The notes under the pieces are model-generated. The model saw only the letters and a program-made list of their open reading frames with translations, ran no database searches and had not been told where the DNA came from. A DNA stretch of 64,000 nucleotides from Ruminococcus sp. HUN007 (GTDB lineage: Bacteria > Bacillota > Clostridia > Oscillospirales > Ruminococcaceae). Position numbers and translations under genes: made by a program. The stretch spans positions 620,001-684,000 of the forward strand of contig NZ_JOOA01000002.1 in NCBI RefSeq assembly GCF_000712055.1, read 5' to 3'. This document shows, one piece after another, positions 54,539 through 62,695 of this stretch (its first letter is position 1; each line of letters begins with the position of its first letter).

Positions 54539-55396
54539 GTGGAACTTTGGTATACGGAAAACCATACTGACAATGTCAGATTTTCAATAAAGGTAGACAA
54601 ACACTACTACTCGGAACAGAGCGAATTTCAGAAAATAGATGTCTTTGAGTCGAAGGAATTCGGCCGCATCCTTACTCTTGACGGCTATCTGATGGTAACT
54701 GAAAAGGATGAGTACATCTACCACGAAATGATCACGCACATTCCGATGGCGACCAATCCGGATATAAAAAGCGTTCTTGTCGTAGGCGGCGGTGACGGCG
54801 GCACAGTACGTGAACTCTGCCGTTACAGTACGATCGAAAATATCGATCTCGTCGAGATAGACGAAATGGTAGTTGACGTATGCAGAAAATATCTGCCTTC
54901 GATCTCATGCTCCCTTGATGATCCCCGCGTTCATATCCACTACGAGGACGGCGTACGTTTTGTACGAAATGCTCCCGACGGAAAATATGATCTCATTATC
55001 GTTGATTCAACAGATCCTTTCGGCGTAGGCGAAGGGCTTTTCACAAGCGAATTCTACGGAAACTGCTTCAGGGCACTGAACGATGACGGTATTCTGGTAA
55101 ACCAGCACGAAAGCACATTCTACGATTCCTACGCAAATTCCATGAAGCGTGCTCACAGCAGGATCAAGGAATTTTTCAGCACTGCTCTTGTTTACCAGGC
55201 ACACATTCCTACCTACCCTTCAGGCCACTGGCTGTTCGGATTTGCTTCAAAGAAATTCGATCCGCGCACAGACTTAAAGGCAGACTGGTGGAACAGCCTC
55301 GGACTCGTTACAAAATACTACAACACTATTCTTCATACAGGATGCTTTGCCATCCCTAACAATGTCAGAAACACACTTCGTGAAACATACAAATGA
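54539..55396 (+). CDS. speE: Spermidine/aminopropyl synthase
   Basis: SpeE transfers the aminopropyl group from decarboxylated SAM to putrescine (or a longer amine). Residues: MELWYTENHTDNVRFSIK opening, GYLMVTEKDEYIYHEMI, the SAM-binding VVGGGDGGTVRE (about 79-90), VEIDE and the catalytic DSTDPFG; length 285 is usual. The GTG start lies seven bases after the speA stop with GAGGAG upstream. Its last base pairs overlap the following gene region by the RBS (ATGATC). Confidence 0.93.
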   Translation: MELWYTENHTDNVRFSIKVDKHYYSEQSEFQKIDVFESKEFGRILTLDGYLMVTEKDEYIYHEMITHIPMATNPDIKSVLVVGGGDGGTVRELCRYSTIENIDLVEIDEMVVDVCRKYLPSISCSLDDPRVHIHYEDGVRFVRNAPDGKYDLIIVDSTDPFGVGEGLFTSEFYGNCFRALNDDGILVNQHESTFYDSYANSMKRAHSRIKEFFSTALVYQAHIPTYPSGHWLFGFASKKFDPRTDLKADWWNSLGLVTKYYNTILHTGCFAIPNNVRNTLRETYK

Positions 55397-55416
55397 TCAC
55401 AGGAGGACAAAGAAGA

Positions 55417-56268
55417 TTGAATAAAAATATAAGCACATTCATCGCCTGCGACGCTGAGTACGACGAAAGTAAAATAGTTATTTTCGGTGCTCCGTTTGAC
55501 AGCACGACATCATACAGACCGGGCACACGTTTCGGAAGCTCTGCTATAAGAAACGAAAGCTTCGGCATTGAAACTTTCAGTCCCTACACGGACAGGGATC
55601 TTCTCGACACAAAGATTTTCGACGCAGGTGATCTTGAGCTCTGCATGGGAAGCAGCGAACTTGCCCTTAAGGACATCGAAGAATTTACAGACAAGGTACT
55701 TGAAGACGGAAAGATACCTTTCATGATCGGCGGCGAACACCTTGTAACTCTTGGATCAGTCCGCTCCGTTTTCAGAAAATATCCGGACCTTCACATCATC
55801 CACTTCGACGCACATGCCGATCTTCGCGATGACTACCTCGGAGTTAAGCTTTCACACGCATGCGTACTTCACAGATGTCACGATCTCGTCGGCGACGGAA
55901 AAATATTTCAGTTCGGTATACGAAGCGGAGACCGTGAAGAATTCCGCTGGGGAAAAGATCGCGTCTACACAAACCGTTTCAACTTCGACACACTTGAAGA
56001 TGTGGTAACGAAGCTAAAGGGCAAACCGGTATACTTTACTCTCGATCTTGACGTACTTGACCCTTCAGTATTTCCGGGGACCGGTACTCCTGAAGCAGAC
56101 GGCGTTTCCTTCCGCGATCTCATCAACGCGGTAAAACTTGTTTCAGAACTCGACATAGTAGGTCTCGACATGAACGAGCTTTGTCCGGTCTATGACCAGA
56201 GCGGTGCCTCAACAGCACTCGCATGCAAGCTTCTTCGCGAGATACTTCTTATGATCTATAAATTTTAA
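55417..56268 (+). CDS. speB: Agmatinase
   Basis: Hydrolyses agmatine to putrescine and urea. It belongs to the arginase/agmatinase family with two Mn ions: GGEHLVTLG, FDAHADLRD (metal-binding), DLDVLDPSVFPGTGTPE and the C-terminal DMNELCP. The start is most likely the TTG at 55417 ten bases after AGGAGG; the ATG at 55393 lies upstream of that ribosome site. The N-terminus MNKNISTFIACD then fits the family. Length 283. Confidence 0.92.
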   Translation: MNKNISTFIACDAEYDESKIVIFGAPFDSTTSYRPGTRFGSSAIRNESFGIETFSPYTDRDLLDTKIFDAGDLELCMGSSELALKDIEEFTDKVLEDGKIPFMIGGEHLVTLGSVRSVFRKYPDLHIIHFDAHADLRDDYLGVKLSHACVLHRCHDLVGDGKIFQFGIRSGDREEFRWGKDRVYTNRFNFDTLEDVVTKLKGKPVYFTLDLDVLDPSVFPGTGTPEADGVSFRDLINAVKLVSELDIVGLDMNELCPVYDQSGASTALACKLLREILLMIYKF

Positions 56269-56287
56269 TTTCAAGGAGGACAAAAAA

Positions 56288-57505
56288 TTGGGTAGAGCAT
56301 TAATTATTGGTGCAGGCGGTGTAGCAAGCGTTGTCGTACACAAGTGCTGCCAGAACAGTGAAGTATTTGAGGAGATCTGCATAGCAAGCAGAACAAAGTC
56401 AAAGTGCGATGCACTCAAGGCAAAGCTTGACGGCGGAAAGACAAAGATCACAACAGCTCAGGTAAACGCTGACAATGTTGATGAACTTGTTGCACTCATG
56501 AAGAGCTACAAGCCTGACATCTGTATCAACGTTGCACTTCCTTACCAGGATCTTACTATCATGGACGCTTGTCTTGAATGCAAAGTGGACTACGTTGACA
56601 CTGCAAACTACGAGCCTCTTGATACTGCAAAGTTCGAGTACAAGTGGCAGTGGGAATACAGGGAAAGATATGAAAAAGCAGGTATCACAGCACTTCTCGG
56701 AAGCGGCTTCGATCCTGGCGTTACAGGTGTTTTCTCTGCATATGCTCTCAAGCACTACTTCGATGAGATACACTACATAGATATTCTCGACTGCAACGGC
56801 GGCGACCACGGCTATCCGTTCGCTACAAACTTCAACCCTGAGATCAACATCCGTGAAGTATCTGCCAACGGAAGCTACATTGAAAACGGCAAATGGGTTG
56901 AAACAAAACCGATGGAGATCAAGAGAGTATATAACTTCGACGAAGTTGGAGAAAAGGATATGTACCTTCTTCACCACGAAGAACTTGAATCACTTGCTCT
57001 CAACATCAAAGGCATAAAGAGGATCAGATTCTTCATGACATTCGGCCAGAGTTACCTTACACACCTTAAGTGTCTTGAAAACGTCGGCATGACATCTATC
57101 GAACCAATCATGTACGAAGGAAAGGAAATAGTTCCTCTCCAGTTCCTTAAGGCTGTTCTTCCTGACCCTGCATCCCTCGGTCCGAGAACAAAGGGCAAGA
57201 CAAACATCGGCTGTATCTGCCACGGCGTAAAGGACGGCAAGGAAGTTCACTACTACGTATACAATGTCTGCGACCACCAGGAATGCTACAAGGAAGTAGG
57301 CTCACAGGCTATCTCATACACAACCGGTGTACCTGCTATGATCGGTGCCATGATGGTAATGACAGGCAAGTGGAAGAAGCCGGGCGTTCACAACATCGAA
57401 GAATTCGATCCGGATCCGTTCATGGATGCACTCAACAAGTGGGGTCTCCCTTGGAAGGAGAACTTTAACCCGGTTCCAGTAGATGACAGTCATGTTGAAG
57501 CCTGA
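56288..57505 (+). CDS. Carboxynorspermidine/carboxyspermidine dehydrogenase
   Basis: A saccharopine-dehydrogenase-like enzyme that joins aspartate semialdehyde to a diamine reductively, forming carboxy(nor)spermidine. It opens with a Rossmann motif GRALIIGAGGVASVV, and shows VDTANYEPLDT, GFDPGVTGVFSAYA and HDGYPF-like CNGGDHGYPFATNFNP. The TTG start has AAGGAGG eight bases upstream. It overlaps nspC by 23 bases. Together with nspC it makes spermidine from putrescine without SAM decarboxylase, parallel to speD/speE in the same operon. Length 405 is typical. Confidence 0.9.
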   Translation: MGRALIIGAGGVASVVVHKCCQNSEVFEEICIASRTKSKCDALKAKLDGGKTKITTAQVNADNVDELVALMKSYKPDICINVALPYQDLTIMDACLECKVDYVDTANYEPLDTAKFEYKWQWEYRERYEKAGITALLGSGFDPGVTGVFSAYALKHYFDEIHYIDILDCNGGDHGYPFATNFNPEINIREVSANGSYIENGKWVETKPMEIKRVYNFDEVGEKDMYLLHHEELESLALNIKGIKRIRFFMTFGQSYLTHLKCLENVGMTSIEPIMYEGKEIVPLQFLKAVLPDPASLGPRTKGKTNIGCICHGVKDGKEVHYYVYNVCDHQECYKEVGSQAISYTTGVPAMIGAMMVMTGKWKKPGVHNIEEFDPDPFMDALNKWGLPWKENFNPVPVDDSHVEA

Positions 57506-58634
57506 ATTTGATCCGTATAAGGTCGTTACTCCGTCATACATCATAGACGAGAAGGCACTTATACACAATCTTGAAATATTAAACGGCGTGGAAAAACGCA
57601 CGGGCTGCAAGATACTTCTTGCTCAGAAGGCGTTTTCCTGCTATCATCTCTATCCGCTTATAGCAGAATATATCAGCGGTACAGCATGCAGCGGTCTTTA
57701 CGAAGCACGTCTCGGTCATGAATGCATGGGTAAGATAAACCATGTGTTCTGTGCCGGATACCGTGAAAACGAAATAGATGAGATCACAGATTACTGTGAC
57801 CATATAATATTCAATTCATTTTCACAGCTCGACCGTTACAGGGACAGAGTCCTTGCAAAAGGAAAAAAGATCGGTCTCCGCATCAATCCTGAGTTCTCCA
57901 CACAGGAAGGTCACGAAATCTACGATCCCTGCTCCCCTGTTTCCCGCCTCGGCATCACTTTAAAGAACTTCAGAGAAGGCGATCTTGAAGGTGTTACAGG
58001 ACTTCATTTTCACACGCTGTGCGAACAGAATTCCGACGATCTTGAAAAGACACTCGACGCCTTTGAAGAAAAGTTTGGAAAATATTTAAGCAGAATGGAA
58101 TGGATCAACTTCGGCGGCGGTCATCACATTACCCGTGACGACTATGACATCCCGCTTCTTGAAAAGTGCATAAAACGCATGCAGGACAGATACGGCCTCG
58201 AAGTATTCCTTGAACCCGGTGAAGCCATAGCACTGAATGCCGGTTATCTCGTTACTGAAGTTCTCGACATAATCGAAAAGGACGACATGAACATTGCAAT
58301 TCTCGACACATCAGCCGCATGCCACATGCCGGATGTTCTCGAAATGCCGTACCGTCCTCCACTTCTTGATTCAGGCAAAGCAGGTGAAAAGAAATACACC
58401 TACCGTCTCGGTTCACAGACCTGTCTTTCAGGTGATCACATCGGTGAATATTCCTTCGACGAAGAACTTAAAATAGGTTCCAGACTCGTATTCGCCGACA
58501 TGGCCATCTACACAATGGTCAAAAACAACACCTTCAACGGCATGGGCCTCCCGTCCATCCTGCTCTGCAGAAAAGACGGCACAATAGAAACACTTAAGTC
58601 CTTCGGCTATGAAGATTTTAAAATGAGATTATAA
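57483..58634 (+). CDS. nspC: Carboxynorspermidine/carboxyspermidine decarboxylase
   Basis: A PLP enzyme of the alanine-racemase-fold decarboxylases that removes the carboxyl from carboxy(nor)spermidine. It has the PLP Lys in ILLAQKAFSCY (about residue 49), GLHFHTLCEQ, NFGGGHHITR, EPGEAIALNAGYL and SQTCLSGDHIGEYSF. Length 383 is usual. The start could be the ATG at 57483 or 57492; both lie within the end of the previous gene and neither has a close ribosome site, so reinitiation after that gene is likely. Confidence 0.92.
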   Translation: MTVMLKPEFDPYKVVTPSYIIDEKALIHNLEILNGVEKRTGCKILLAQKAFSCYHLYPLIAEYISGTACSGLYEARLGHECMGKINHVFCAGYRENEIDEITDYCDHIIFNSFSQLDRYRDRVLAKGKKIGLRINPEFSTQEGHEIYDPCSPVSRLGITLKNFREGDLEGVTGLHFHTLCEQNSDDLEKTLDAFEEKFGKYLSRMEWINFGGGHHITRDDYDIPLLEKCIKRMQDRYGLEVFLEPGEAIALNAGYLVTEVLDIIEKDDMNIAILDTSAACHMPDVLEMPYRPPLLDSGKAGEKKYTYRLGSQTCLSGDHIGEYSFDEELKIGSRLVFADMAIYTMVKNNTFNGMGLPSILLCRKDGTIETLKSFGYEDFKMRL

Positions 58635-58885
58635 TAACAAAACACGCAGGTTATCGAGCCTGCGTGTTTTTTTCTACTATAACCATCCAGAAATATTGAT
58701 ACCTTTGGCGGTAAATTTACTACGACATTTTCTACGACATTTCCTACGACATTTTCTCTCTTTCCTTCTTCCTCTGCCTTTATAGAAGCAAATTCTGAAT
58801 TAATATATGCTATCACTTGTGTATAATCATCCGAGTCATTATCCGGACCGAAAACCAGCCTTGGAGAAAGGTAATCGGAGGTCAA
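58607..58885 (-). pseudogene. Remnant of a larger gene with a 12-bp tandem repeat
   Basis: A 92-codon frame without a ribosome site that begins in a hairpin and runs out through the spe terminator. Its middle (PRLVFGPDNDSDDYTQV ... ENVVGNVVENVV) resembles the inside of a larger protein; Asn-Val-Val repeats of this kind occur next to winged-helix segments in ATP-binding or Fic-type proteins. Three 12-bp units (58721-58756) encode the repeat. Probably a decayed fragment at the edge of the accessory region. Confidence 0.35.
58642..58673 (+). terminator. Terminator of the polyamine operon
   Basis: A perfect 9-bp stem ACACGCAGG/CCTGCGTGT with loop TTATCGAG and a seven-T tail, starting seven bases after nspC. 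Confidence 0.95.
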
Positions 58886-58903
58886 CGACCTCCGATTGCT
58901 ATT
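58873..58903 (+). terminator. Perfect hairpin in the accessory region
   Basis: AATCGGAGGTC/GACCTCCGATT with a three-base loop, followed by GCTATTTTATT on the plus strand. No obvious upstream gene on that strand, so it may end leftward transcripts or be part of a lost element. Confidence 0.55.
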
Positions 58904-58984
58904 TTATTAAAATGACTGCAATGCAGCCATTTTATCATATTGTAGTAGCGAAGTTTTGCACAATATAATAATTTGCATACGCTT

Positions 58985-59122
58985 CTATTCTTCTTCAATT
59001 TGTCCTCTTGCAGATGTGGTTAGCTCCATCATCTTTTGTTTGTAAGTGTCACCGTCGATTTCTTCATCGGAATATTGACGCATTAACTCATTGATTTGTT
59101 CTTTCAGTTCTTCTTTGGTCAT
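58985..59122 (-). CDS. Small acidic helical protein (45 residues)
   Basis: A short gene beginning MTKEELKEQINELMRQYSD and ending GQIEEE, with AAGGAG nine bases before the ATG. It is rich in Glu/Lys/Gln and likely a single helix pair. It follows two zinc-ribbon genes on the same strand by 12 bp and is probably co-transcribed. Function unknown. Confidence 0.7.
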   Translation of the reverse strand: MTKEELKEQINELMRQYSDEEIDGDTYKQKMMELTTSARGQIEEE

Positions 59123-59134
59123 TTTTCTTTCTCC

Positions 59135-59377
59135 TTATAATTTGTTGCTTTGCCAAAAACGTACATCTGATACTTTTCCGCACATATCACATTGTAGTGG
59201 TTGAAAGAAACCACCACGTTCAAGTATATCTTTTGCATCAGCGTTTGCTTCAAAGCTAGCTGAAGCATTTTGCATACAATATGGACACATATATGTGCAA
59301 TGCACGGTTAATGAATTATTATCATTGTAAAATATCTGGTATGTTCTTCCCGGCATTTGCTTGTGCGGTCTTGCCAT
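59135..59377 (-). CDS. Small zinc-ribbon protein 1
   Basis: An 80-residue protein with two cysteine pairs, CPYC near residue 31 and CDMC near residue 63, spaced as in a zinc ribbon. The ATG overlaps the previous stop (TAATG), coupling it to the gene before. It may bind nucleic acid or act structurally; no family recognised. Confidence 0.75.
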   Translation of the reverse strand: MARPHKQMPGRTYQIFYNDNNSLTVHCTYMCPYCMQNASASFEANADAKDILERGGFFQPLQCDMCGKVSDVRFWQSNKL

Positions 59378-59568
59378 TAGTTATCATTGCTCCTTCCGTT
59401 CCAATAGTCTTCATGTGATTCAAGTATGTTATCTGCAGAAATACTGTTTTTATAACCACACTCGGAACATTTCCATACATAGTGATGATCGTCGAATCTA
59501 TCTTGGTCATTCAGATAAGCTCCACAACGATCACACCACCAATCAGTATCTGGAAATCTATCGCTCAT
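59377..59568 (-). CDS. Small zinc-ribbon protein 2
   Basis: A 63-residue protein with CDRCG (about residue 12) and CSECG (about residue 34), a short zinc ribbon, and many Asp/His/Trp residues. The ATG has GGAGGTG upstream. It leads a small unit with the next zinc-ribbon gene and the 45-residue gene, perhaps a mobile or phage-derived accessory set. Confidence 0.75.
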   Translation of the reverse strand: MSDRFPDTDWWCDRCGAYLNDQDRFDDHHYVWKCSECGYKNSISADNILESHEDYWNGRSNDN

Positions 59569-59779
59569 ATTTTACACCTCCATTTTATATATCACAGTCC
59601 AGTGCAAGGTGAACATTACAATTTCGTAGATAAGTGTCTCAACAACCACTTTTTCTAAAATGAATACTGTAGCTGATTGAACATCACGTTTTCAGAACAC
59701 TTATGTAAAACCAATCATGAAATAAAAGTAGTTATTGTATAGTGTAGTCGTTTTAAACGTTAATGAATAAGCTATATTT

Positions 59780-60817
59780 TTATTCATCGTTTTCAGTATT
59801 ATTGTTTCGTTGAGAAAGCATTATCGATATTTCTTTTTCACTTTCACTATAACTTAAATTTAACCTGTAACCTTCAGAATCAGAACCGTAATAATAATTA
59901 AAATAATCTCCTATGCTTTCAACTACATCATTTACAAAACCTTTATCTTTGCACATTTCGATATATTCTTTGTAATTGTCTAAAGTCATTCCCTGAATGT
60001 CAAAACTTAACACATTTGTATTTTTGCCATAAAACTCATTATCTATACATATTGCATCTATCTTAGGAAGTCTGTCTGCTATGTCATAATCCACCCACTT
60101 CTTCACGGTTTCAGTTTTTGAGTCTTTATTGTATTTACATGATTTAAAATCGTAATAAACTGTTTTCATCAGTTCTCCGTCAATGTATTCAATTTCCGCA
60201 ATATCTGGCTCTACAAGCTGGAAATGATCGAATGATCTCATATATATATATCCAGTAAAATAATGCAGATCTATATTAGAAACTGATTCATCTTTAGACA
60301 TAAGTGTATCTGATTCTGCATACATTGATATCCCAGTTATTGATTTTTTTATTTCTTCAATGTCTTCTTCTGTAGCGCCTGTCATATTTTTCAATTCTTC
60401 AAAAAAAGTACTCTTTTGTTCTTCTGAAATATCCTTTTTTTCGGAAAAAGATAAACGGAAGCTTCTAATAGGATAGTTACTATTGTTTTTTACAGACATC
60501 AAAACAGTTCTTTCTCCATCATCTATCAGTTCTTCTACTGACCAAACAATATCTTCAATAACAGGATAATCAACTTTATCAGTTTTTATTTCATCACTTG
60601 TTACACCTTTTAATGTTTCAATTACTTCTCCTTCACTTTCTGATAACGTTGATCCTTCAGAAGCAGCATCAGCACTGTTATCCACGGAAGAGTTTTCTGT
60701 TAAAACGCTTTCCTGATTAACACTATTATCTGATATTCCTGTACTTCCACAAGACGCCAAAGTCATCATCAATATAATAACAGCTAAAATATATTTTACG
60801 TTACTGGTTATTTTCAT
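59780..60817 (-). CDS. Lipoprotein of unknown function
   Basis: A 345-residue exported protein with a type II signal: hydrophobic helix then LASC, so Cys23 would be lipidated. A Ser/Asn/Glu-rich linker precedes a mixed external domain with no motif I recognise; a late segment (CKDKGFVNDVVESIGDYFNYY) repeats a style seen in Firmicutes cell-surface lipoproteins. The ATG has GGGGAGG upstream. No operon partner is clear. The gap to 59569 holds only AT-rich sequence. Confidence 0.8.
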   Translation of the reverse strand: MKITSNVKYILAVIILMMTLASCGSTGISDNSVNQESVLTENSSVDNSADAASEGSTLSESEGEVIETLKGVTSDEIKTDKVDYPVIEDIVWSVEELIDDGERTVLMSVKNNSNYPIRSFRLSFSEKKDISEEQKSTFFEELKNMTGATEEDIEEIKKSITGISMYAESDTLMSKDESVSNIDLHYFTGYIYMRSFDHFQLVEPDIAEIEYIDGELMKTVYYDFKSCKYNKDSKTETVKKWVDYDIADRLPKIDAICIDNEFYGKNTNVLSFDIQGMTLDNYKEYIEMCKDKGFVNDVVESIGDYFNYYYGSDSEGYRLNLSYSESEKEISIMLSQRNNNTENDE

Positions 60818-60912
60818 TAGTATTCCTCCCCAATATTCACATTATGTTTTCTGTGTTCAAAAAAACACTTTTGAACACGCCCCTATATATTCACTCTACT
60901 TTTAAGAATATA

Positions 60913-60949
60913 GTACAGAACACCTCGACGAGATGTCCTGTACATTTTT
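60913..60949 (+). terminator. Hairpin between two leftward genes
   Basis: GTACAG/CTGTAC with an inner ACACCTC/GAGATGT stem (one mismatch), followed by ATTTTT on the plus strand. The CACCTCGA-GAG core recalls the double hairpin at 28188 and 31857. Confidence 0.6.
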
Positions 60950-60982
60950 CGATAATCATCTTTCTATTCCCAATGTTCAGCA

Positions 60983-61792
60983 TTATACATAATATGGGTT
61001 TGGCGTAAAAAGAAGAATTATAAAATCTATAAACCAGCCAAGTCCGCCAAGTCCTAATGTGAACATATATAAAAGTCCAGTTCCAATTTTGCCCTCATAA
61101 AAACGATGAATGCCACACCAGCCAAGAAGCAGACAAAGGAGTAAAGCTACCCATTTATTTTTCTTGCGGCCATAATTCCCCACATTATTAGTATTAACAT
61201 TTGTGTTTGTATTCTGAATAACAATGTTCGGCTGTTCTGTTTTCATCTGTCCAATCTGGCATCCACAACTTGTACATATAATAGCTGCTGCCGGAACCAT
61301 AGCACCACAAGTTGAACAAAATTTGGTATTACCATTAGGAACGTTTCTTTGCATATTCTGTGGCATCATACCCATCTGTGGGTTCTGATACATCATATTC
61401 ATCTGCTGTCCTTGCTGTGGCATCATGTTCATCTGAGGATTCTGGTACATCATGTTTACTTGCTGCCCCTGCTGTGGCATCGCCATTGGTTGTCCTGACT
61501 GCTGCATTGTCATTTGAGGCATTGGCTGAGTATAATTTACTTGCTGTTGTGCCTGAAATGTAGCTTCTGCTCCTTGAGTATCTTCCGTTTCCACCTGAGT
61601 GTTCTGCATTACAGTTTCAGAATGTTGAATTTCAACAGATGAATTCTGATTGCTTGAATCATTAGTAACATCTTGCACTGTCTCAGAAGCCGAACTTGTT
61701 TCGTCATTTTTACTAACTGTGATTTCTAATGAAGCATTACCTTCATTAGCTGTAATCTCTTCACGCGTAGTATTATTATTTTCTGTGTTCAT
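60983..61792 (-). CDS. TM2-domain protein with zinc ribbon and Met/Gln-rich repeats
   Basis: A 269-residue protein: an acidic Ser/Thr/Asn-rich N-terminus, a Gln/Met-rich repeat block (QQGQQMNMMYQNPQ, about residues 100-150), a zinc ribbon with FCSTCGAMVPAA and CTSCGCQ, and a C-terminal TM2 domain (WVALLLCLLLGWCGIHRFYEGK ... GLGGLGWFIDF). TM2 proteins are small integral membrane proteins of unknown role, often with zinc ribbons in Firmicutes. Start at ATG 61792 after AGGAGGG. The promoter at 61860-61888 overlaps a candidate operator. Confidence 0.82.
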   Translation of the reverse strand: MNTENNNTTREEITANEGNASLEITVSKNDETSSASETVQDVTNDSSNQNSSVEIQHSETVMQNTQVETEDTQGAEATFQAQQQVNYTQPMPQMTMQQSGQPMAMPQQGQQVNMMYQNPQMNMMPQQGQQMNMMYQNPQMGMMPQNMQRNVPNGNTKFCSTCGAMVPAAAIICTSCGCQIGQMKTEQPNIVIQNTNTNVNTNNVGNYGRKKNKWVALLLCLLLGWCGIHRFYEGKIGTGLLYMFTLGLGGLGWFIDFIILLFTPNPYYV

Positions 61793-61859
61793 AATAATCC
61801 CTCCTGTTATCATTAATCATTGTAACTTGTGTACAAAAAATCATACACCTCATGTCATT

Positions 61860-61888
61860 ATTATATCAAAAAGGAATGTTTGTGTCAA
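61860..61888 (-). promoter_or_regulatory. Consensus promoter of the TM2 gene
   Basis: On the minus strand TTGACA, a 17-bp spacer, TATAAT, 68 bp before the start. Its -35 overlaps the first of three CCT-NN-AGG palindromes. Confidence 0.85.
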
Positions 61889-61974
61889 CCCTTTAGGGAT
61901 GTTTTATTAACCCCTATAAGGATTTGAATAATCTTTTGTTTGACGATACAATTTAAAAAAATACCTTCAGGGTA
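61887..61974. promoter_or_regulatory. Three candidate operators for the XRE regulator
   Basis: Three imperfect palindromes of one type: AACCCTTTAGGGAT (61887-61900), AACCCCTATAAGGAT (61909-61923) and TACCTTCAGGGTA (61962-61974). The first overlaps the TM2 promoter, the third lies just before the XRE gene. Spacing and shared core suggest binding sites for the adjacent regulator, which would then control both itself and the TM2 gene. Confidence 0.55.
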
Positions 61975-61990
61975 GAATGTAGGTGTTCTA

Positions 61991-62383
61991 ATGAAAGAAA
62001 ACAATGGAACAATTTCAAACATAATAGGTGACCGTATCCGTAAACTTCGTACAGAACAAAAATTAAGTCAGGAGGAACTTGCATTTGCATCAGAACTCCA
62101 TTCCGCATATATCGGTAAAATAGAACGCGGTGAAAAATGTCCGACTGTAGAAACTTTATATAAAATCGCCAAGGGATTAAAACTTCCACTTTACAAACTC
62201 CTTGACTTTACATCCGAAACAACCACTGACGAAAATGTAGCGCTTTTCAGAATAAATGAAGCTCTCTGTGGATTAAATGACGATGAAAAACTTAAGGTTG
62301 CTCAAATAGTAGAACATATATCAGACCTTATAAAGCACAATGAGATAAATATGACTATAAATGAAACTAAGATTGATCAATAG
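61991..62383 (+). CDS. XRE-family transcription regulator
   Basis: A 130-residue DNA-binding protein. The helix-turn-helix occupies about residues 14-68: RIRKLRTEQKLSQEELAFAS with recognition helix HSAYIGKIERGEKCP, then LYKIAKGLKLPLYKLLDF, as in small phage-type repressors. The C-terminal 50 residues are helical and acidic and may dimerise. The ATG is preceded by TAGGTG. It is divergent from the TM2 gene over a region with three matching palindromes, so autoregulation is likely. Confidence 0.9.
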   Translation: MKENNGTISNIIGDRIRKLRTEQKLSQEELAFASELHSAYIGKIERGEKCPTVETLYKIAKGLKLPLYKLLDFTSETTTDENVALFRINEALCGLNDDEKLKVAQIVEHISDLIKHNEINMTINETKIDQ

Positions 62384-62490
62384 CAAGTTTCCAATATGAT
62401 TCACTTAAAAACTACTTTCTGCATGGTGATTTTATCGTTGCACAGGGTCATATCTCCGGTGACTGGGAGGTAACTTTCCCGTTAGAGTGA
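62377..62490 (+). pseudogene. C-terminal remnant of an unknown gene
   Basis: In the +1 frame after the XRE stop, 37 codons read SIASFQYDSLKNYFLHGD ... GHISGDWEVTFPLE and stop. It has no start or ribosome site. The dense aromatic/charged content looks protein-coding, so this is probably the 3' end of a gene lost by deletion. Confidence 0.35.
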
Positions 62491-62569
62491 TATTGCATAA
62501 ACGCTTTTTACTTTTCTCCTCTTTTTTATTCCACACATTTCCGCCATAAATAGCCATTTAGAAACAAAA

Positions 62570-62617
62570 CACCGCAAGATCCGAATTATAATTAACCGGA
62601 TTTTGCGGTGCTTTTTT
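62570..62617 (+). terminator. Strong terminator after the XRE gene
   Basis: CACCGCAAGATCCG/CGGATTTTGCGGTG (14-bp stem, one mismatch) with an AT-rich loop and CTTTTTT tail. It ends the XRE transcript and faces the convergent AbiE-like pair. Confidence 0.9.
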
Positions 62618-62695
62618 GTATTTTCGAATATAATTTCAGAGCCTTTGTTCTGTATGGACAAATAGGTTACTGATATTTACATATGCCAGGTATAT

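Noticed and set aside
55007..55204. Minus-strand frame inside speE
   Set aside because: Antisense shadow of a confident gene; no start signals.
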